NCBI GenBank assembly: GCA_903813345.2
Contig: CAIIXF020000001.1
Span: forward strand, 26,029,915-26,093,914
Length of the DNA: 64,000 bases
Direction: 5' to 3'
From: Owenia fusiformis
Lineage: Eukaryota > Annelida > Polychaeta > Sabellida > Oweniidae
In this document: piece after piece, positions 23,901 to 36,851 of the stretch
Layout: the number at the start of each line of letters is the position of its first letter
Numbering within the stretch: position 1 is the first letter of the stretch
Notes under the pieces: model-generated
What the model was told of the DNA's origin: nothing
Databases searched by the model: none
Seen by the model: only the letters and a program-made list of their open reading frames with translations
Made by a program: the position numbers and the translations under genes

Positions 23901-26900
23901 CACACCTTGATAATATCTGGGGCATGGCCCCCGCCTGCTCCCTCAGAATGATATGTGTGGATGGTGCGGCCCTTGAATGCCTCGACTGTTTGTTCCACAC
24001 AGGAGGATTCATTGAGGGTGTCAGTGTGGATCATAACCTATATGTTCACATACAAAACAGATACATCTTCAATGAGTAACAACACAGAAATCATGTTTTC
24101 AATTCTTTCTGTTGGTTCATGTATGCATGTACATTGACCAATGGTTCCCTGTAGTAGGCCTGGGGAGTTAACTGTTCCTAAACCTTGACAGGGAATCCTC
24201 GGCGCATGTTGGGTACCAGTTTTGACATTTGCTATGGCAATAGACCCAACTTCTAGGATCTGGTATGAGAATGCCCCCAAAATTTTGGTTGGTATGGGAA
24301 CATACTGATATCTGAGGGTTCAGCCAAGGACCCCAACCGAATTTTGTATACAGTGAATCCCCGGAGTAGTAGGCATGTATCTCAAACTCTGTTGGTATGC
24401 ACTTTTGTATAAAGATAAAAGTTTTTAAAAAATCATTTTGAAAATAAATTCCTGGCTATTCCTCTTCACACAATTATTTAGACCTCTATGTTAAATCTCA
24501 GGATTACATAGTCATAAGTCATAATATTCATACAATCTCATATAATCATAAACACTATATACCCTAAAGAAAATTAAAGATGGATATACCTGTACATCAA
24601 GTTTATCAGCTACATTGAGACACGTGTCTACAGCTGCAGGAGTAGACCCCCAGTCTTCATGCAGTTTTAATCTGAAAAAATATTCAGATAAGTTAGCGTG
24701 AACTTTTTTTTTCACATTTATGCTTAATATAAATAACCTCTCAAAGACAATACAATGTCACCATGAAGAAGTAGTGTTACATAAGAGAAAATGCAGCATC
24801 GAAATAAATAACTCTAGTGTCAACATGGAGATACACATGTAGTGTCACCAAACAAAAAGGTGTCACAATAGTGATACAGTTAAGTGCAAAACCCACATGA
24901 GTTATTGTCAATAACCATAACTTCTGTTGTAGAAATACTTACCCTATAGCACCAGCTTTAATCTGCTCTTCCAGTTCATCACACTTGCCAGAACTATTTG
25001 AAGTGTTCCCTTTACCAGTGAAACCAAAGTTCAGTGGGAATGCATCTGTACTTTGGATCATAGCCCTGACAATGAAAATATTCTATCAAAACTAGGTATA
25101 ATTCTGCATACATAAATTATTAGGCTCAATAGATGTTTTTTAAAAACCAAAGTTAAGTGGGAATGCATCTGTACTTTGGATCATAGCCCTGACAATGAAA
25201 ATATTATATTAAAACTAGGTATAATTCTGCATACATAAATTATTGGGCTCAACAGATGTTTTTTAAAGTTTAACATTATGTATTATCCAGAACATTTTGA
25301 ATGGTCATTAAGGTTAGAGTTTTATATATTTGCATGGTTTTTCCCCAATATGTTACATATAAAGAAGGCCTAGATTGTAATGTATCATGGGCCCCTAGTG
25401 TACATTGACAGCGGAGTTAAAGATTTGCGAGACAATTATATTGTTTTACAGATATGTCCTGTTGAATTAATATAAATCATTCATACTTGATATGATTAGG
25501 ACCAGGAGTACATGTAGTTGCATTTGACCCTGTAGCAGGACCCGTGCCCCCTCCAAATATTGTAGTGATCCCTGCAGCTATAGCCTCTTTAGCCAACTGG
25601 GGGCATATAAAGTGGACATGGGCATCTAGGGCACCGGCAGTTACAATCAAACCCTCACCAGCTATCACTTCAGTTCCCACACCAACCACCAGTTTCTGAA
25701 GTATGGATAGTTGCAAGTGGTTAGTTGACATCTGGTTGAGTTTCTAGAAGGCTCATGTTCAATGTCATGTCTGCTGGTTGAGTCTATGTCATGTCTAGTT
25801 GAATCTATGTCATGACTAGTTTACATATGATTGAGAATGACTGAGTCCAAGTCATGTCTAGTTTAGTTTAATTTAGTTGTCAGGTTGAGTCAATGTCATG
25901 TCTTGATGAAGCTATGTCATGTCCGTGTCACATCTGATCATGCCAGTTCTCAAGCTGGAAGTTTGGTTACACATTGGTTCATCTACTAATTTTCTATTAA
26001 ATGGCTTATAAAATACTGGAGGAACAAATAAACATAAAAAATATATATACCTCACTGACATTGTCCATTACATCAGGATTTCCTGCTTTCCCTATATCAA
26101 CTATCATACCATCCTGAAACAAACATTGCATCAATCTTCAACATAATGTAATCTTGCTTCAAAGCCTTTGGTCATGCTGATATCGTAGAATAACAGATCA
26201 TATCAAATAATTTACAAACACTTTATGAATCCTTAAAGACTTATTGTAACAAATACAGCATTCAGTGAAACCTGTATATATATCCGAACAACCCTCTAAT
26301 CCGAATACTTCTCAATGTGAACACTTTTTCTCTGACCCAAGTGTGTTCTCTTCCATTGACCTACATGTTAGAAAAACCTTGAAATGTGAACACCTGTTAA
26401 TTCAAACAGTTTTAACTGGTTCCATAGGTATTTGGATCAGACAGGTACTCAATTCTCACCTTAATTCCAATGTCAGCTTTTACAATACCAGTAGCAGCAT
26501 CAACTATGAGAGCGTTTGTTATAACAGTGTCTAAAGCTACATTGCTGCACACTCCTGCAGCCTGGCCCATGCCCTCTCTTAACACCTAAAACAGATTCAA
26601 TGATAGAGAACATTAAATTACAGACTCATCCACAATGTGCGTGCATGTATAGATGCTCAAAATGTCAACAACTTGAGATGACTTGAAAATTCATTGAGGT
26701 TAATGTGAATGCTATCTGACCTAACTGGGAAAAAATGTAACATTTATTTGAATTTTTATTTTAAATATTTATTTCATTTCAATTTTTCATAATAATTTTA
26801 CATAAAAGAGAAAATCTTTTCACAGGAAAAATCACTGCTTGAATGCCCATGGTGACAGGTCTAAAATGAAAGTCTGGTCACGAGAAACAAAATTTTTTTT

Positions 26901-27741
26901 GGTCTAACCTTTCCACCTCCAAACTTGCACTCATCGCCATATACTGTGAAATCTTTCTCCACTTCAATAAATAGAGTTGTATCTCCGAGTCGCAACTGAA
27001 ACGAACAAAAAATTATTCTAATGTTAAGCTAATGAAGAAAAGGAAATATTTGAATTTTTCATCTGATCTCAAAGTAACATAGCCTGAAATGGTCAAATTA
27101 CATATTTATCATTATTTGTACTTCTACAAATCACCGAGATTTTGATACAAATAACATTTCTGTATTAATGCACATTACATAGTTTGAGTGATAGTACGAG
27201 CTCAGCAAAAAGATGGCAGTAAGTATCCATATTTTCTCTATCCATCTTGTCGCTATGGTTTGTGTGTTCATGTTTGTAATAAGACAAAAAATTTTGTTTC
27301 TGTCATGTGTCCCCTTTTTCTGTTCTGGTTCCCTCAGGATTATTAGGAATAAAAGATCTAGGGAAATCAGCACAACGTGGGGGACCAGAGAGATGTCATG
27401 CATTGGTATTTACTAGTATATAAGCTTAGGTTGATAGACTGTTCATAATAAGATGGCGGTGTAGCCAACTGGTTTATATACATGTACTGTACTCTCTTTA
27501 AGAGTATTATTAACATATGAACTTTATCATTGCCATCATTATATCAGCCTAAAACCTAGAAACGTTACCAACTGATTCTTACCAATCTGCAAAGGGTGTA
27601 TTCACTAATTAATATGAACATATATTTAGTAGCATAACCACATACCTTATCTCCAACAGTGGGACCATATGTGTGGGAGTAATTGAACCTAGAAATGGTG
27701 CAACAGTCGGCTTCAGGTGCAACTACCTTACTCTGTTGAGC
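20979..27741 (-). CDS. Urease alpha (catalytic) part, exons 8-21
   Basis: Residues 268-860. Exon 8 opens with [12 protein letters not shown]. Exon 12 carries the HVH nickel ligands, exon 13 [10 protein letters not shown], exon 14 the carbamylated-lysine segment, exon 15 the longest catalytic block ([23 protein letters not shown], flap CHHLD), exon 16 [19 protein letters not shown], exon 18 KYTINPAI and exon 21 the C-terminus. A short Asn/Ser-rich insertion ([11 protein letters not shown]) in exon 13 shifts numbering about four residues relative to jack bean. Confidence 0.96.
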
Positions 27742-30700
27742 CTACAAACACAATTAGGAATTGGAACGAAGCATGGAAAATATGCTGAGGTCACCAGCTT
27801 GTATATTAAAGCTAGCTCTGACTGAAAGTCCAATCCTTTTACAGTTTGGTGTTTTCATCAGTAATATGGCTGCCTGTTGGTATCGGGGAAACTGTCCACA
27901 AATAATATGCCGTGCTTTGACATATTTACCCGAAAAATATTAATAAAATTGCCCCATCATATTCTGAGTTGGAGTTAAAAATTCAACTTGAAAATCCCTC
28001 TATTATGATTACAATGATTACATTTTCATGGAAGCATTTCAAAAGATCGTTGTCGGAAAATTTACAGTATTTGAATAGTTATGGGGAAGGGGATCATTAG
28101 CCTTAAAAGCTTTCCGATATCGTTCCTGGGAATTTTACTTGTACCATGTTGGATATAAACTTAGGATTCTTCAGTAATATAAAATACAAAAGATTTTATG
28201 CAGATACTGTACAAAGATACAGATTGGAATAATTATAAAAAAATTGACTGTTTTACGATATTATGTTAGATATAGTGTGACTTAATGCAATGATGCATAT
28301 CAACATTCCTCAAACACAGTTATGGGTGGGGGGGGGGGGTCATAGATAAACTGTTCAAATACAGATAGTAATCCTACATTGAACTTTGAGATGCTACCTA
28401 ATGTATGTACAGTATGTATGTATTCTTTATTTGCGTCTATTTATTTAGACAGTTACATGGTATACAATGATATAAGGTAAAAAAGGGAAATATAAAAGTT
28501 ACATGTACAAAAAATTAAAATGCCTTAACATCCTCGCCCTGACCCTGGTTGCTCATCTTTATCTTTCTATTGAATGTCCTTGTATTAAAGATGAAAAGTA
28601 CTTTGGTAATTTAAATACAGATAGTATAAATGTTTGCTTCGTGAATTATGTTTGTTTTAATGCCCCTTTAATGGCATCTCATGGTTGGGAGCTACTTGAA
28701 AATATATCAAGACAACATAAGCCTCAGCCAACAACAGTAACACCCACTTAAAGATATAACTACATGTAAGCCCAAATGTTTGGGTTAACTAGTTCTTTAT
28801 CACCCTATACAAAGAAATCGGACCGTTCCCAACAGACTAGAAAGGGTGACAAAATTGACAATGTGGGACCAGCGGTGAGAAAATGGTCCTTAACAGAAGT
28901 TGGCCATCATTTTTGAAAAGCTGTAATTATTTATTGATTGAGTAAAAAATATTTAGTAGGTAGTAGTAGTAAGGAATGCTTTGAAGTTCATTCGTGAAAA
29001 GTTCATGAAAAATTAATCAGGATTAAAAGGGCTGGAAAAAAAAGGAAAGACTTATTCTGTCCCAGCTACTATGTTATATTGATTTTAATAAAAGAAAAAA
29101 ATACACCTGTCTGAAAAAAGTTCTGTTAATGTTCTTGGTAAATAACTTCATAGTCTGGTCATCATTGTCACAGACTGAAAGTTTTTTTCCTATAGAGGCC
29201 TATCGATGTTTAGGAGACCTCGCAATCAATAAATCTTAAATGAGTCAGTTGGGACAATATAATGATGTCATCATCTTATTACTATGACAATACTCTGACA
29301 TAATCACACAAATGGTCCTAGAAATTATTTCTCTCAAAGTTCTTGATTTACTTGATGTACTGTATAGAATCATTCCCCTACAATTAGTATAACATACATT
29401 ACTTATAAGAGTTCATTCTGCTCTCGTCCTAAAACAGCTAGACAGTTACTTGCTTGACATATCAGGCTGCCATGACACGGGTTATAAGATCTAATAGGAC
29501 TCATATACAAGATTCATTGTGTTGATGTCAAATACAATACAATAAATATAAATCCAATGACAATCTGCTTTTTATTCGTAAATATAGTGCACCATTCAAA
29601 GGTTAAGTGAGACCCAGACAACGTGCAAGGGATTTTGAGAAAATAAAAATTGGCTACCTTAGGAAACTGATGTAAAAATGAAAAATGTGACTGATGTAAT
29701 TTAATTTTTAAGACTTTCTCAACATCATGGACAAGTAACTATGAGGCAGGCAAATCAACTACTTTCCGAAAATATGTGTATAATTTGGTTCCATTATTTA
29801 ATCCAATCAGCTCCCATGCTACTACCACCAATAAAAAATACCCAAACTATGCTTGTAAAAATATGTAATGTATTTCAATTCATCTTCATTACAGAAAAGC
29901 CTTTTAAACCACATTGTTCAATGTTACTTCAACTTGTTTTTGATATTTCATATAATATTGATTTATTTATTCTCACTTTTTAAATCAGTCGGGCAAAATG
30001 ACATATTTAAAAATACAATTGTTGGGATTAAAAAGCATTTTTCTGTACAATACATAGAAATATACAAAAACTTTTTGATTAGTCGATCAGTCAATTACTT
30101 TCTCTATTGAGAACACATCAATGTCTAGTTCAAAGTGAATTTGATAAAATGTACCAGGCAAAAGTGACATTGTTATCCTTGTGTGTCTACTTCAATGACC
30201 TTGTAAACCATGAATGAAGGCTTTGAACATCATGTAAGGTTGTTGACATCAAGCAATTTCTCAAAATTTTGTGACTGTTTCACACCATGAAGAAACGATG
30301 TATTCATATGCTGAGAATGTTTGGAGGTGTGTCAAATATAATGAAATATGATTAGCTGAAAATATATTCGAAATAAGGACAACTCTCTATATGGTCATTT
30401 TCTCTGACATAATCATATAATTATTGTGCACGACTTTAGCACTTGTTCCTTCCAGCTCGCTGATTGGTTGAGAATAGGCCAGCGCGGTAGGTGTGAAATG
30501 ATTTATGACCCGAGCTGTCACAAGCATCGGTCGTGGGGGCGGGGCTGCTAAACTGTAATATAGTCTATATAATAGGCAGAGGGTAGTTTATAACTAGACT
30601 CTGAGCACAGGGTACTCTGAAATAGATTATGTGACAAAGTAATGTTATGTATAAATGCTACTCACAGTGCTATCATTTTCCTCATTACCAAATCCTTGTT

Positions 30701-33700
30701 CCTTTACTTTCATCATGATCTTCTCAAGCTGATCAGGGTCCACAGCACCATCACATAATCCATTGCCACCACGTATAACCTTCTTACCCCCTATGGCCAC
30801 CAATTCAACAATTTTACTTTCACCTGGCTCAAACCGTAAAGCTGTACCAGCAGCAATGTTCTGAAAATACATACAGACAATGCTATTCTCGTTTTATATG
30901 AACATGTATACTGAAATTTCACTTTTGAAATCAAATCCAATTATAGTGTAGGATATTGTAGAATTATTTTTATCGCATTTGAATATCTTCATCATAAATA
31001 TGAGGATACTCACAAGCTGGTGAAAATTGTATTTCTAATGAATCATAGTATGAGATGTGAAGAAAAATTGCTGAACCTTTAAAAATTAAATATTTGTATA
31101 TATGTGCTGACCAAGGTTATTTGAAAAATTGAATCTTTGTGTGTTGACCAAGGTTATTTGAAAAATTAAATGTTTGTTGCTAAAGACACATTTTAAAACC
31201 AAGGACAAGAACTTCTATTCCAATTCCTTACCAGTCGCATTCCATAGGAGGCTGCCCTATCAAACCTTAGATATTTGTTTGTTTCTATAAAATTGTAATG
31301 GCTTCCTATCTGAAATAAAAGGATATATTTTATAAGAACCATGAAATAGTAAGACAGTTTCTGATATGCTTGGATAAATATGGTAATTTAAACTTTTTCC
31401 AATGGATAAGATCTACGGTTTTATTCATGTTATGTAAACTTCAATAGCACCAAGGGTACTGGTCTCATTTGATGCAATATTTTCAGGTGAAATGACAGCT
31501 ATACCTTAAACCATTTGTCACATTTCTTACATGTATACTCATATAGCAAGTTTAGCATTGTTAAACCTTTCAAAAAATGTTGTAGTCTATTGTTGTTACA
31601 TCAAAAATCAATGACAATGATACAATGTATATCCATATAATGGATAATCACTTGAGAGAACATATTTGTAAAATGAAAATCTTTGACAATTTTAGTAATT
31701 TTTTTGGACAAAAGTAGCGGCCATTTTGGGTTTTCAAGAACTGTTGTCTGAACTTCAAAACCTTTTTGAGAGGCTCAAGTGTGTAATTGGCTCACCTGTA
31801 TCGGTCTATCACACATTGATGTCACAACAAGTTGAACTCTTTCTCTGTCTTTGTTTATCTCAATGGGCCCTGCATTAGCTGGCACTAGCTCTCCTGGTGT
31901 TACATCCAAAGATGTGTCCACTTTTGTTAGTTTTTCCTCTTTCTGCAAGTACATACATGTATATGCAAGGACCTAATATAGTCTATTCACTACCTTCTTA
32001 TATTTCATTAACTTTATCATTCATCTCACATTCCAGACCATATTTGGGTTCTCTCTCAGACCAAGACCAATGCAATGGGCTTCATTTGCCTATAGTTGGG
32101 ACATTGGGATAAGGGTCAGGTCAACTAGACAGTTACCCTAAGATATTTACATTTTTCAATCGTTATTAATTCTTATGAAAATCATAACTAAGAGTATCAT
32201 TGCGTACCTTATTAGCAAATATAGTTACATTTGGAACTGGAAGAAAGCTTCCATATAAGGCCAGCTCCAAGTTACCATCTTCCCGGCAGATAGGTTTATG
32301 TACAGTCACCTGTGGGGGGAAATAATCAAACAGCATATATCATGAAGAATAATGATAAGAATGGGATGACAATTACATTTACTTAAAATCTAAACATGAA
32401 CTACTGTGTTGTTTTTGTTCTTTTGTTATATATTTAAATACACATACATCTCGGAGTGTCAAGAACATTACAGGAAGAAAATACAGAAGAACTTTTGCAG
32501 AGTTGCATAATTAGCAGGATGTAAAAAAACTCAACAAATTATCCTCAAAGACAGCTTATAAAAGGGTGCCCCGCCTACCCAAAGCAATGGCTACCATAGT
32601 AAACGCCATTACAATGGCATTGTCGCTAACCCATTGTATTTGATCTTATTTAATAGGTTAATATTTTCTACATCATCTGTGAAATTTTCAATGTGATTGA
32701 ATAAAGTATGAAGAATATGAGAGCAGTCGGTTACTTACTTTCTGATTGGGCCTCGTACCATGTAAAAAAGATTTTCCCCCAAAAATATTTAGCTGTGTAT
32801 TGATATTTGATGAAGTGATAATAAATGATGTACATTTGGGTTAGGTTTACAAACTCTTAAATAAATTAATCTTAAAACCAAATATATGTTCCCTAAGATA
32901 TCGCAAATGACAAAACTGACTTTACACAGGGAACAACAGATAAAAATTATGAAAGATTTTGGAATACTCCACCCAGCTGCCTGGTAAACTGATCTTTTAC
33001 TTTTTTTTATTGGGACAGGATAAGTATATTGATCAATCTCAGTCATAATATATATAATATTTCTTATACTAATGTATTTACCAACTTTGTACCATCATGG
33101 AATGTTGCCTCTATTTGAACATCTGGAATCATGTCTGCAACACCAGGTAGAACTTGTCTCTGGCCTATAATAATAAGCCATGTCTAAAATATGAGGTAGA
33201 ACTTGTCTGTGGCCTAAAATAACAAGCCATGTCTAAAATATGAGGTAGAACTCGTATGTGGCCTAAAATAATAAGTCATGTCTGATATATGAGGTGCAAC
33301 TTGTCTATGATTAAAAAAATTAAATCCTGTCTTTCTTCAATAGAACTTGTCTATGGCCTACAATAATGAGTCGTATCTGTCTTCAATAGAACTTGTCTAT
33401 GGCCTACAATAATGAGTCGTATATGTCTGAAATGGAACTTGTCTATGGTCTACAATAATGAGTCGTATCTGTCTTCAATAGAACTTGTCTATGGCCTACA
33501 ATAATGAGTCGTATATGTCTGAAATAGAACTTGTCTATGGCCGACAATAATGAGTCGTATCTGTCTTCAATAGAACTTGTCTATGGCCTACAATAATGAG
33601 TCGTATATGTCTTCAATAGAACTTGTCTATGGCCGACAATAATGAGTCGTATCTGTCTTCAATAGAACTTGTCTATGGCCTACAATAATGAGTCGTATCT

Positions 33701-35160
33701 GTCTTCAATAGAACTTGTCTATGGCCTACAATAATGAGTCGTATCTGTCTTCAATAGAACTTGTCTATGGCCTACAATAATGAGTCGTATATGTCTTCAA
33801 TAGAACTTGTCTATGGCCTACAATAATGAGTCGTATCTGTCTTCAATAGAACTTGTCTATGGCCGACAATAATGAGTCGTATCTGTCTTCAATAGAACTT
33901 GTCTATGGCCTACAATAATGAGTCGTATATGTCTTCAATAGAACTTGTCTATGGCCTACAATAATGAGTCGTATCTGTCTTCAATAGAACTTGTCTATGG
34001 CCTAAATAATGAGTCGTATCTGTCTTCAATAGAACTTGTCTATGGCCTACAATAATGAGTCGTATCTGTCTTCAATAGAACTTGTCTATGGCCTACAATA
34101 ATGAGTCGTATCTGTCTGAAATGGAACTTGTCTATGGCCTATATTAACAAAGTGATGTATAGGACTTTCTCCTGTACATGTTTTTGTCAAAAAATGTTCA
34201 GTGTTGGTAGGTGTTCACTACAAAGGGTGATTCATACAGAAGTCAGTAGAGTATGTGCTGAGGAAGGGTGTTTACTAGAGACAGGTGTTCACTATAGAGA
34301 TGTGTTCACTAAGACAGGTTTTACTCTAGTCGGAAATTCTGGGAAGATTTTTTTTTTAGTCTAAAATAATCCAAAGACACTAACTTAGACTGGCAAGGAT
34401 TGAAATATATAAGACAGATCAAACACAAAGAAAAACTTTGAAATAATTCTTGGGTTTCCTCTTAAAGCCCATTGAATGTACATTACCTAATAATTCACGT
34501 CCTTTCTGCATGAGGTCAGCAACAGTATTGGTACCATCCCGGACAAACTCCAGTAACTAAATAGAAAAGGTGATCATAGAATTTACAAACTAATGTACAG
34601 AGCTTCAGATTCAACTACGGATTTTATATTAAAACAGTCATACATTAACAAGACATCGGACATTGGCTGTACAATTCAGTCAGTGTAGATCAAAAAGAAA
34701 TAGCTGTTGCATAGCCAGAATGATACTTTGAGAAATAGTCCTCTATCAATGAAGTTGTAAATTAACTGTATACCTTATATTGATTGTGCAATCTGAATGA
34801 TGGAAATGTTTCTCTGTTCCATGATTGAATCACATAGCCTAAAGTAGCCATGATGAGATGGACAAGGCACTTGCCTTGTCACTTTTTACAGGTTTGGAAA
34901 TATTTTTGGCCTTGTCTTCCTGGTCACGCCACTGAATAGATTCATAAAATTAATGTAATAATAATATCGTGTTTTGGCATTTTAAGTTGAACATTGTATA
35001 CTTACTGATCTCGCCTGTATACATTTGTATTTACCTGACTTGAGATGAGAGCCACTGCCTCAGGATGGTTCAATTTTATGCCTCTGGCCAACCTTTTCTG
35101 TGCAAGGCATCCTGTCTGATGTATCAACAGGCCTTCAATCTCCCTAGGACTTAGCTTCAT
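20979..35160 (-). CDS. Urease, complete 21-exon gene (860 aa)
   Basis: Hydrolyses urea to ammonia and carbamate using a bi-nickel centre. Exons, high to low: 35160-35035, 34556-34487, 33164-33082, 32309-32208, 31942-31796, 31309-31232, 30860-30666, 27741-27646, 26995-26909, 26585-26460, 26113-26051, 25695-25487, 25065-24943, 24671-24590, 24037-23793, 23402-23288, 23057-22968, 22462-22364, 21937-21838, 21650-21420, 21094-20979. All introns are GT-AG and phases close. Gamma, beta and alpha parts are fused as in plants. Active-site residues, by homology with jack bean urease, are present: H417 and H419 (HVH), K504 (site of carbamylation, GLKLHEDWG), H533, H559, flap C606-H607 and D647. The C-terminus RYFLF is typical. 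ATG 35160 begins MKLSPREIE, the canonical gamma start. An AG just upstream may mark a 5' UTR intron. Nothing suggests decay. Confidence 0.97.
22680..22815 (-). mobile_element. Pogo/Tigger-like MITE fragment, urease intron 17
   Basis: Shares GTATGTGCAGAGGAAGGG, GAGACAGGTGTTCACTAGAG and ATACAGAAGTCA with the intact copy at 59076-59253 (in the opposite orientation) and the copy at 34.2 kb. The ends are eroded. Confidence 0.65.
23538..23660 (+). repeat. Interspersed repeat, family A, copy 3
   Basis: AAGGCATGCAAAATGTCACC through CATTTGTTACAACTGCCAAA and CAAAAAAGTTG to GTGATGGTGACA. It lies in urease intron 15, antisense to the gene. Confidence 0.65.
25021..25260 (-). repeat. Two-copy tandem duplication of the exon 13 acceptor
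   Basis: A block of about 120 bp holding the first part of urease exon 13, its acceptor and flanking intron is repeated directly upstream (copies at about 25024-25140 and 25143-25262). The copies are about 96% alike, so the duplication is recent. The outer copy keeps CTGACAATG (the acceptor on the minus strand) and about 45 bp of exon but has no donor of its own, so it is a decoy acceptor rather than a full extra exon. Confidence 0.9.
26263..26452 (+). mobile_element. Pogo/Tigger-like MITE, urease intron 10
   Basis: Starts CAGTGAAACCTGTATAT, followed by TCCGAACA and CTCTAATCCGAA words typical of pogo-type ends, and fades near GGATCAGACAGGT, within 10-20 bp of the exon 10 donor at 26459. The right end is diverged. 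Confidence 0.55.
27747..30660 (-). other. Urease intron 7, 2.8 kb
   Basis: The longest intron of the gene. It is mostly AT-rich, with a G-tract (28324-28340) and a GC-richer stretch near 30.45-30.55 kb containing a CCAAT-box-like GATTGGTTGA and GGGGGCGGGG. The latter could be a transposon remnant or an internal promoter. No exon is recognised. Confidence 0.5.
30666..31942 (-). CDS. Urease beta-like part, exons 5-7
   Basis: Residues 128-267. Landmarks are [17 protein letters not shown] (exon 5), [17 protein letters not shown] (exon 6) and [14 protein letters not shown] followed by [15 protein letters not shown] (exon 7). Exon 7 also carries a charged linker, [20 protein letters not shown], leading into the alpha part. 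Confidence 0.95.
32208..35160 (-). CDS. Urease gamma-like part, exons 1-4
   Basis: Residues 1-127. Exon 1 encodes [10 protein letters not shown]...[20 protein letters not shown], exon 2 [20 protein letters not shown], exon 3 [19 protein letters not shown], and exon 4 VTVHKPI plus the plant-like linker [13 protein letters not shown]. Intron 2 (33165-34486) is filled by the 46-bp minisatellite and a pogo-like MITE. Confidence 0.95.
33160..34140 (-). repeat. 46-bp minisatellite copied from urease exon 3 acceptor
   Basis: About 21 units of 46 bp, the inner ones nearly identical. Each contains AACTTGTCTATGGCCTACAA, which on the minus strand reads TTGTAG followed by GCCATAGACAAGTT. The true exon 3 boundary (33164) reads TTATAG followed by GCCAGAGACAAGTT. 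The array therefore starts at the real acceptor and runs upstream through intron 2, the units nearest the exon being the most diverged. If a distal copy served as acceptor, the reading frame would meet a stop within about 55 bases. Confidence 0.93.
34160..34328 (-). mobile_element. Pogo/Tigger-like MITE, urease intron 2
   Basis: Starts near TCCTGTACATG, then GTTCAGTGTTGGTAGGTGTT, ATACAGAAGTCAGTAGAG and GACAGGTTTTACTCTA at the end. It is a diverged copy of the element at 59076-59253 and abuts the end of the 46-bp minisatellite. Confidence 0.7.
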
Positions 35161-36716
35161 CTTGAGAATTCAGGCCTAAATCGAAAAGTCAGCATATATT
35201 ATTCACGATCAACAATCAAACCTAGTTTGACACTGCAGTGTTTAGATTATGTGCAGTTATTGATGAAAAAATGTTTGCATGTTCGGTTCGATTGACAGCA
35301 GTTCAGGCAGTTCAAAATACTAAAGATAAAAATTTGATAAGGGCATTAAAAGTGAAATATTTGTTTAATGATTGAATTTTTGTGTTATAGGCCATTAAGG
35401 TAGTTGTTCACTGGCAAAGGTGGCTCCATGCTATAGCATAAGATCAGTAATTTAACAATTTGGATAAAAGTTTAGCAGGTAATGGCATTTTTAATTCATA
35501 TGTTGCACTTAGGTACGAAGCTTTTTCTAGCTTTAAGTAAAAAACAAAGTCAGTGACACTAACTTTTTGATTTTGAAACATAATCATGTCATAAACATTT
35601 CATAAAGTTATACATAGGGCCTTCAGGGTTACAGCCACCTTAAATATAGTGAAATCTTAATGGGCTTAATTTTAGTGGCTGATCAGAGTACTTTATCAGG
35701 GAGGTACTGTCATATGTTTTTAAAAGAATTATTTGCCTGCTTCATCCCAGGCTATGACAATGAAGAGCCAGGTATTCATGTATTCGTTTTTCAGATGCAA
35801 CGTACACGTCTAACAGAAATTCTTTGATTCATTGCAGACTTATTTTTGTTTTTGATATTTTCAATCAAATGGTAGTTTATAATATTATACTTTTTGATGG
35901 TGGGACAATCAGTTTTTACAATTTCTATTTTGAGAACATTCAATAAAGGCCCAGGTGGCCAAGCATTTGAGAAAAGGATTCCAGTGCTCTGAAACTACTG
36001 TTATTTCTATAACAAAATGTTAGATGCCACTACCAAATTTGTTCATATTCATCAGACATTTTTGTTCAATCGTAAAAACGTTATCTCAAATTATGTATTT
36101 TGATGTAACAGTTTTAAGTATACAATCACGATGGAAAACAACAGTAGCCAATCATGTAAAAATGTTACTTTTCTGTTTCATATAATGCATTATTATAGCA
36201 TGAGCATTAGGCATTAATTGGGCATTAGGGAAAATATACCAAAGTGCAAATAATTTGCCAATATATACATATATTTTCAGAAAACACAGCCCCTTTAATA
36301 TCTCAACCGTTGAATATTGTTTCTTCAACAGATACAAGTAGACGAGTTCAAATTTTATTGTTTGAAGATCACACTCAGGGTGAATGAAGTACTTCATAAT
36401 AACTAGACATCTAACTTTTATGTTGTACTTGTAAATATGTTTTGAATAAAAACATCACTGTAATACAATTCCTTATTTGCCTTGGTCCCTTCAATCAAAT
36501 GATGTCGTGCAGGCTTTATTGTTCAGTAAGGGTAAATACAACTATAGAAAGAAAATGCAACATTAAATCACGTCACAAGACACGTTTCAAAAAATAAGTC
36601 AAATAAGAAAGTAACGAGAGATTTAATGTGAATGAATGGTGGATAAAGTATTACAACTTTAAAACAGTCATCATTACTGGAAGATAAAATTTCAAGAGGA
36701 GTAATATGAGGTTGTA

Positions 36717-36851
36717 TAATGGTTCATTCTGTATATCGTGTTTATACTCGAGTGAGTATATAATATATTCACAAGTGAGCGTAGCGAACGAGTGAATATA
36801 TTATATTCTCACGAGAGTATAAAATGCACGATATACAGAATGAACCATTAT
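36717..36851. repeat. 135-bp palindrome
   Basis: ATAATGGTTCATTCTGTATA at 36717 is matched by its complement ending at 36851, with arms of about 57 bp around a GTGAGCGTAGCGAAC centre. Confidence 0.85.

Noticed and set aside
23955-24280. Open frames overlapping urease exon 15 and its flank
   Set aside because: Antisense or intronic shadows of the urease exon.
25741-25925. Repeated TCATGTCTAGTTGA words as a possible CRISPR-like or regulatory array
   Set aside because: Short irregular direct repeats in a eukaryotic intron; no regular spacers.
32789-33046. 85-codon minus-strand frame with hydrophobic centre
   Set aside because: Lies in urease intron 3, no motif, AT-rich composition; likely chance.
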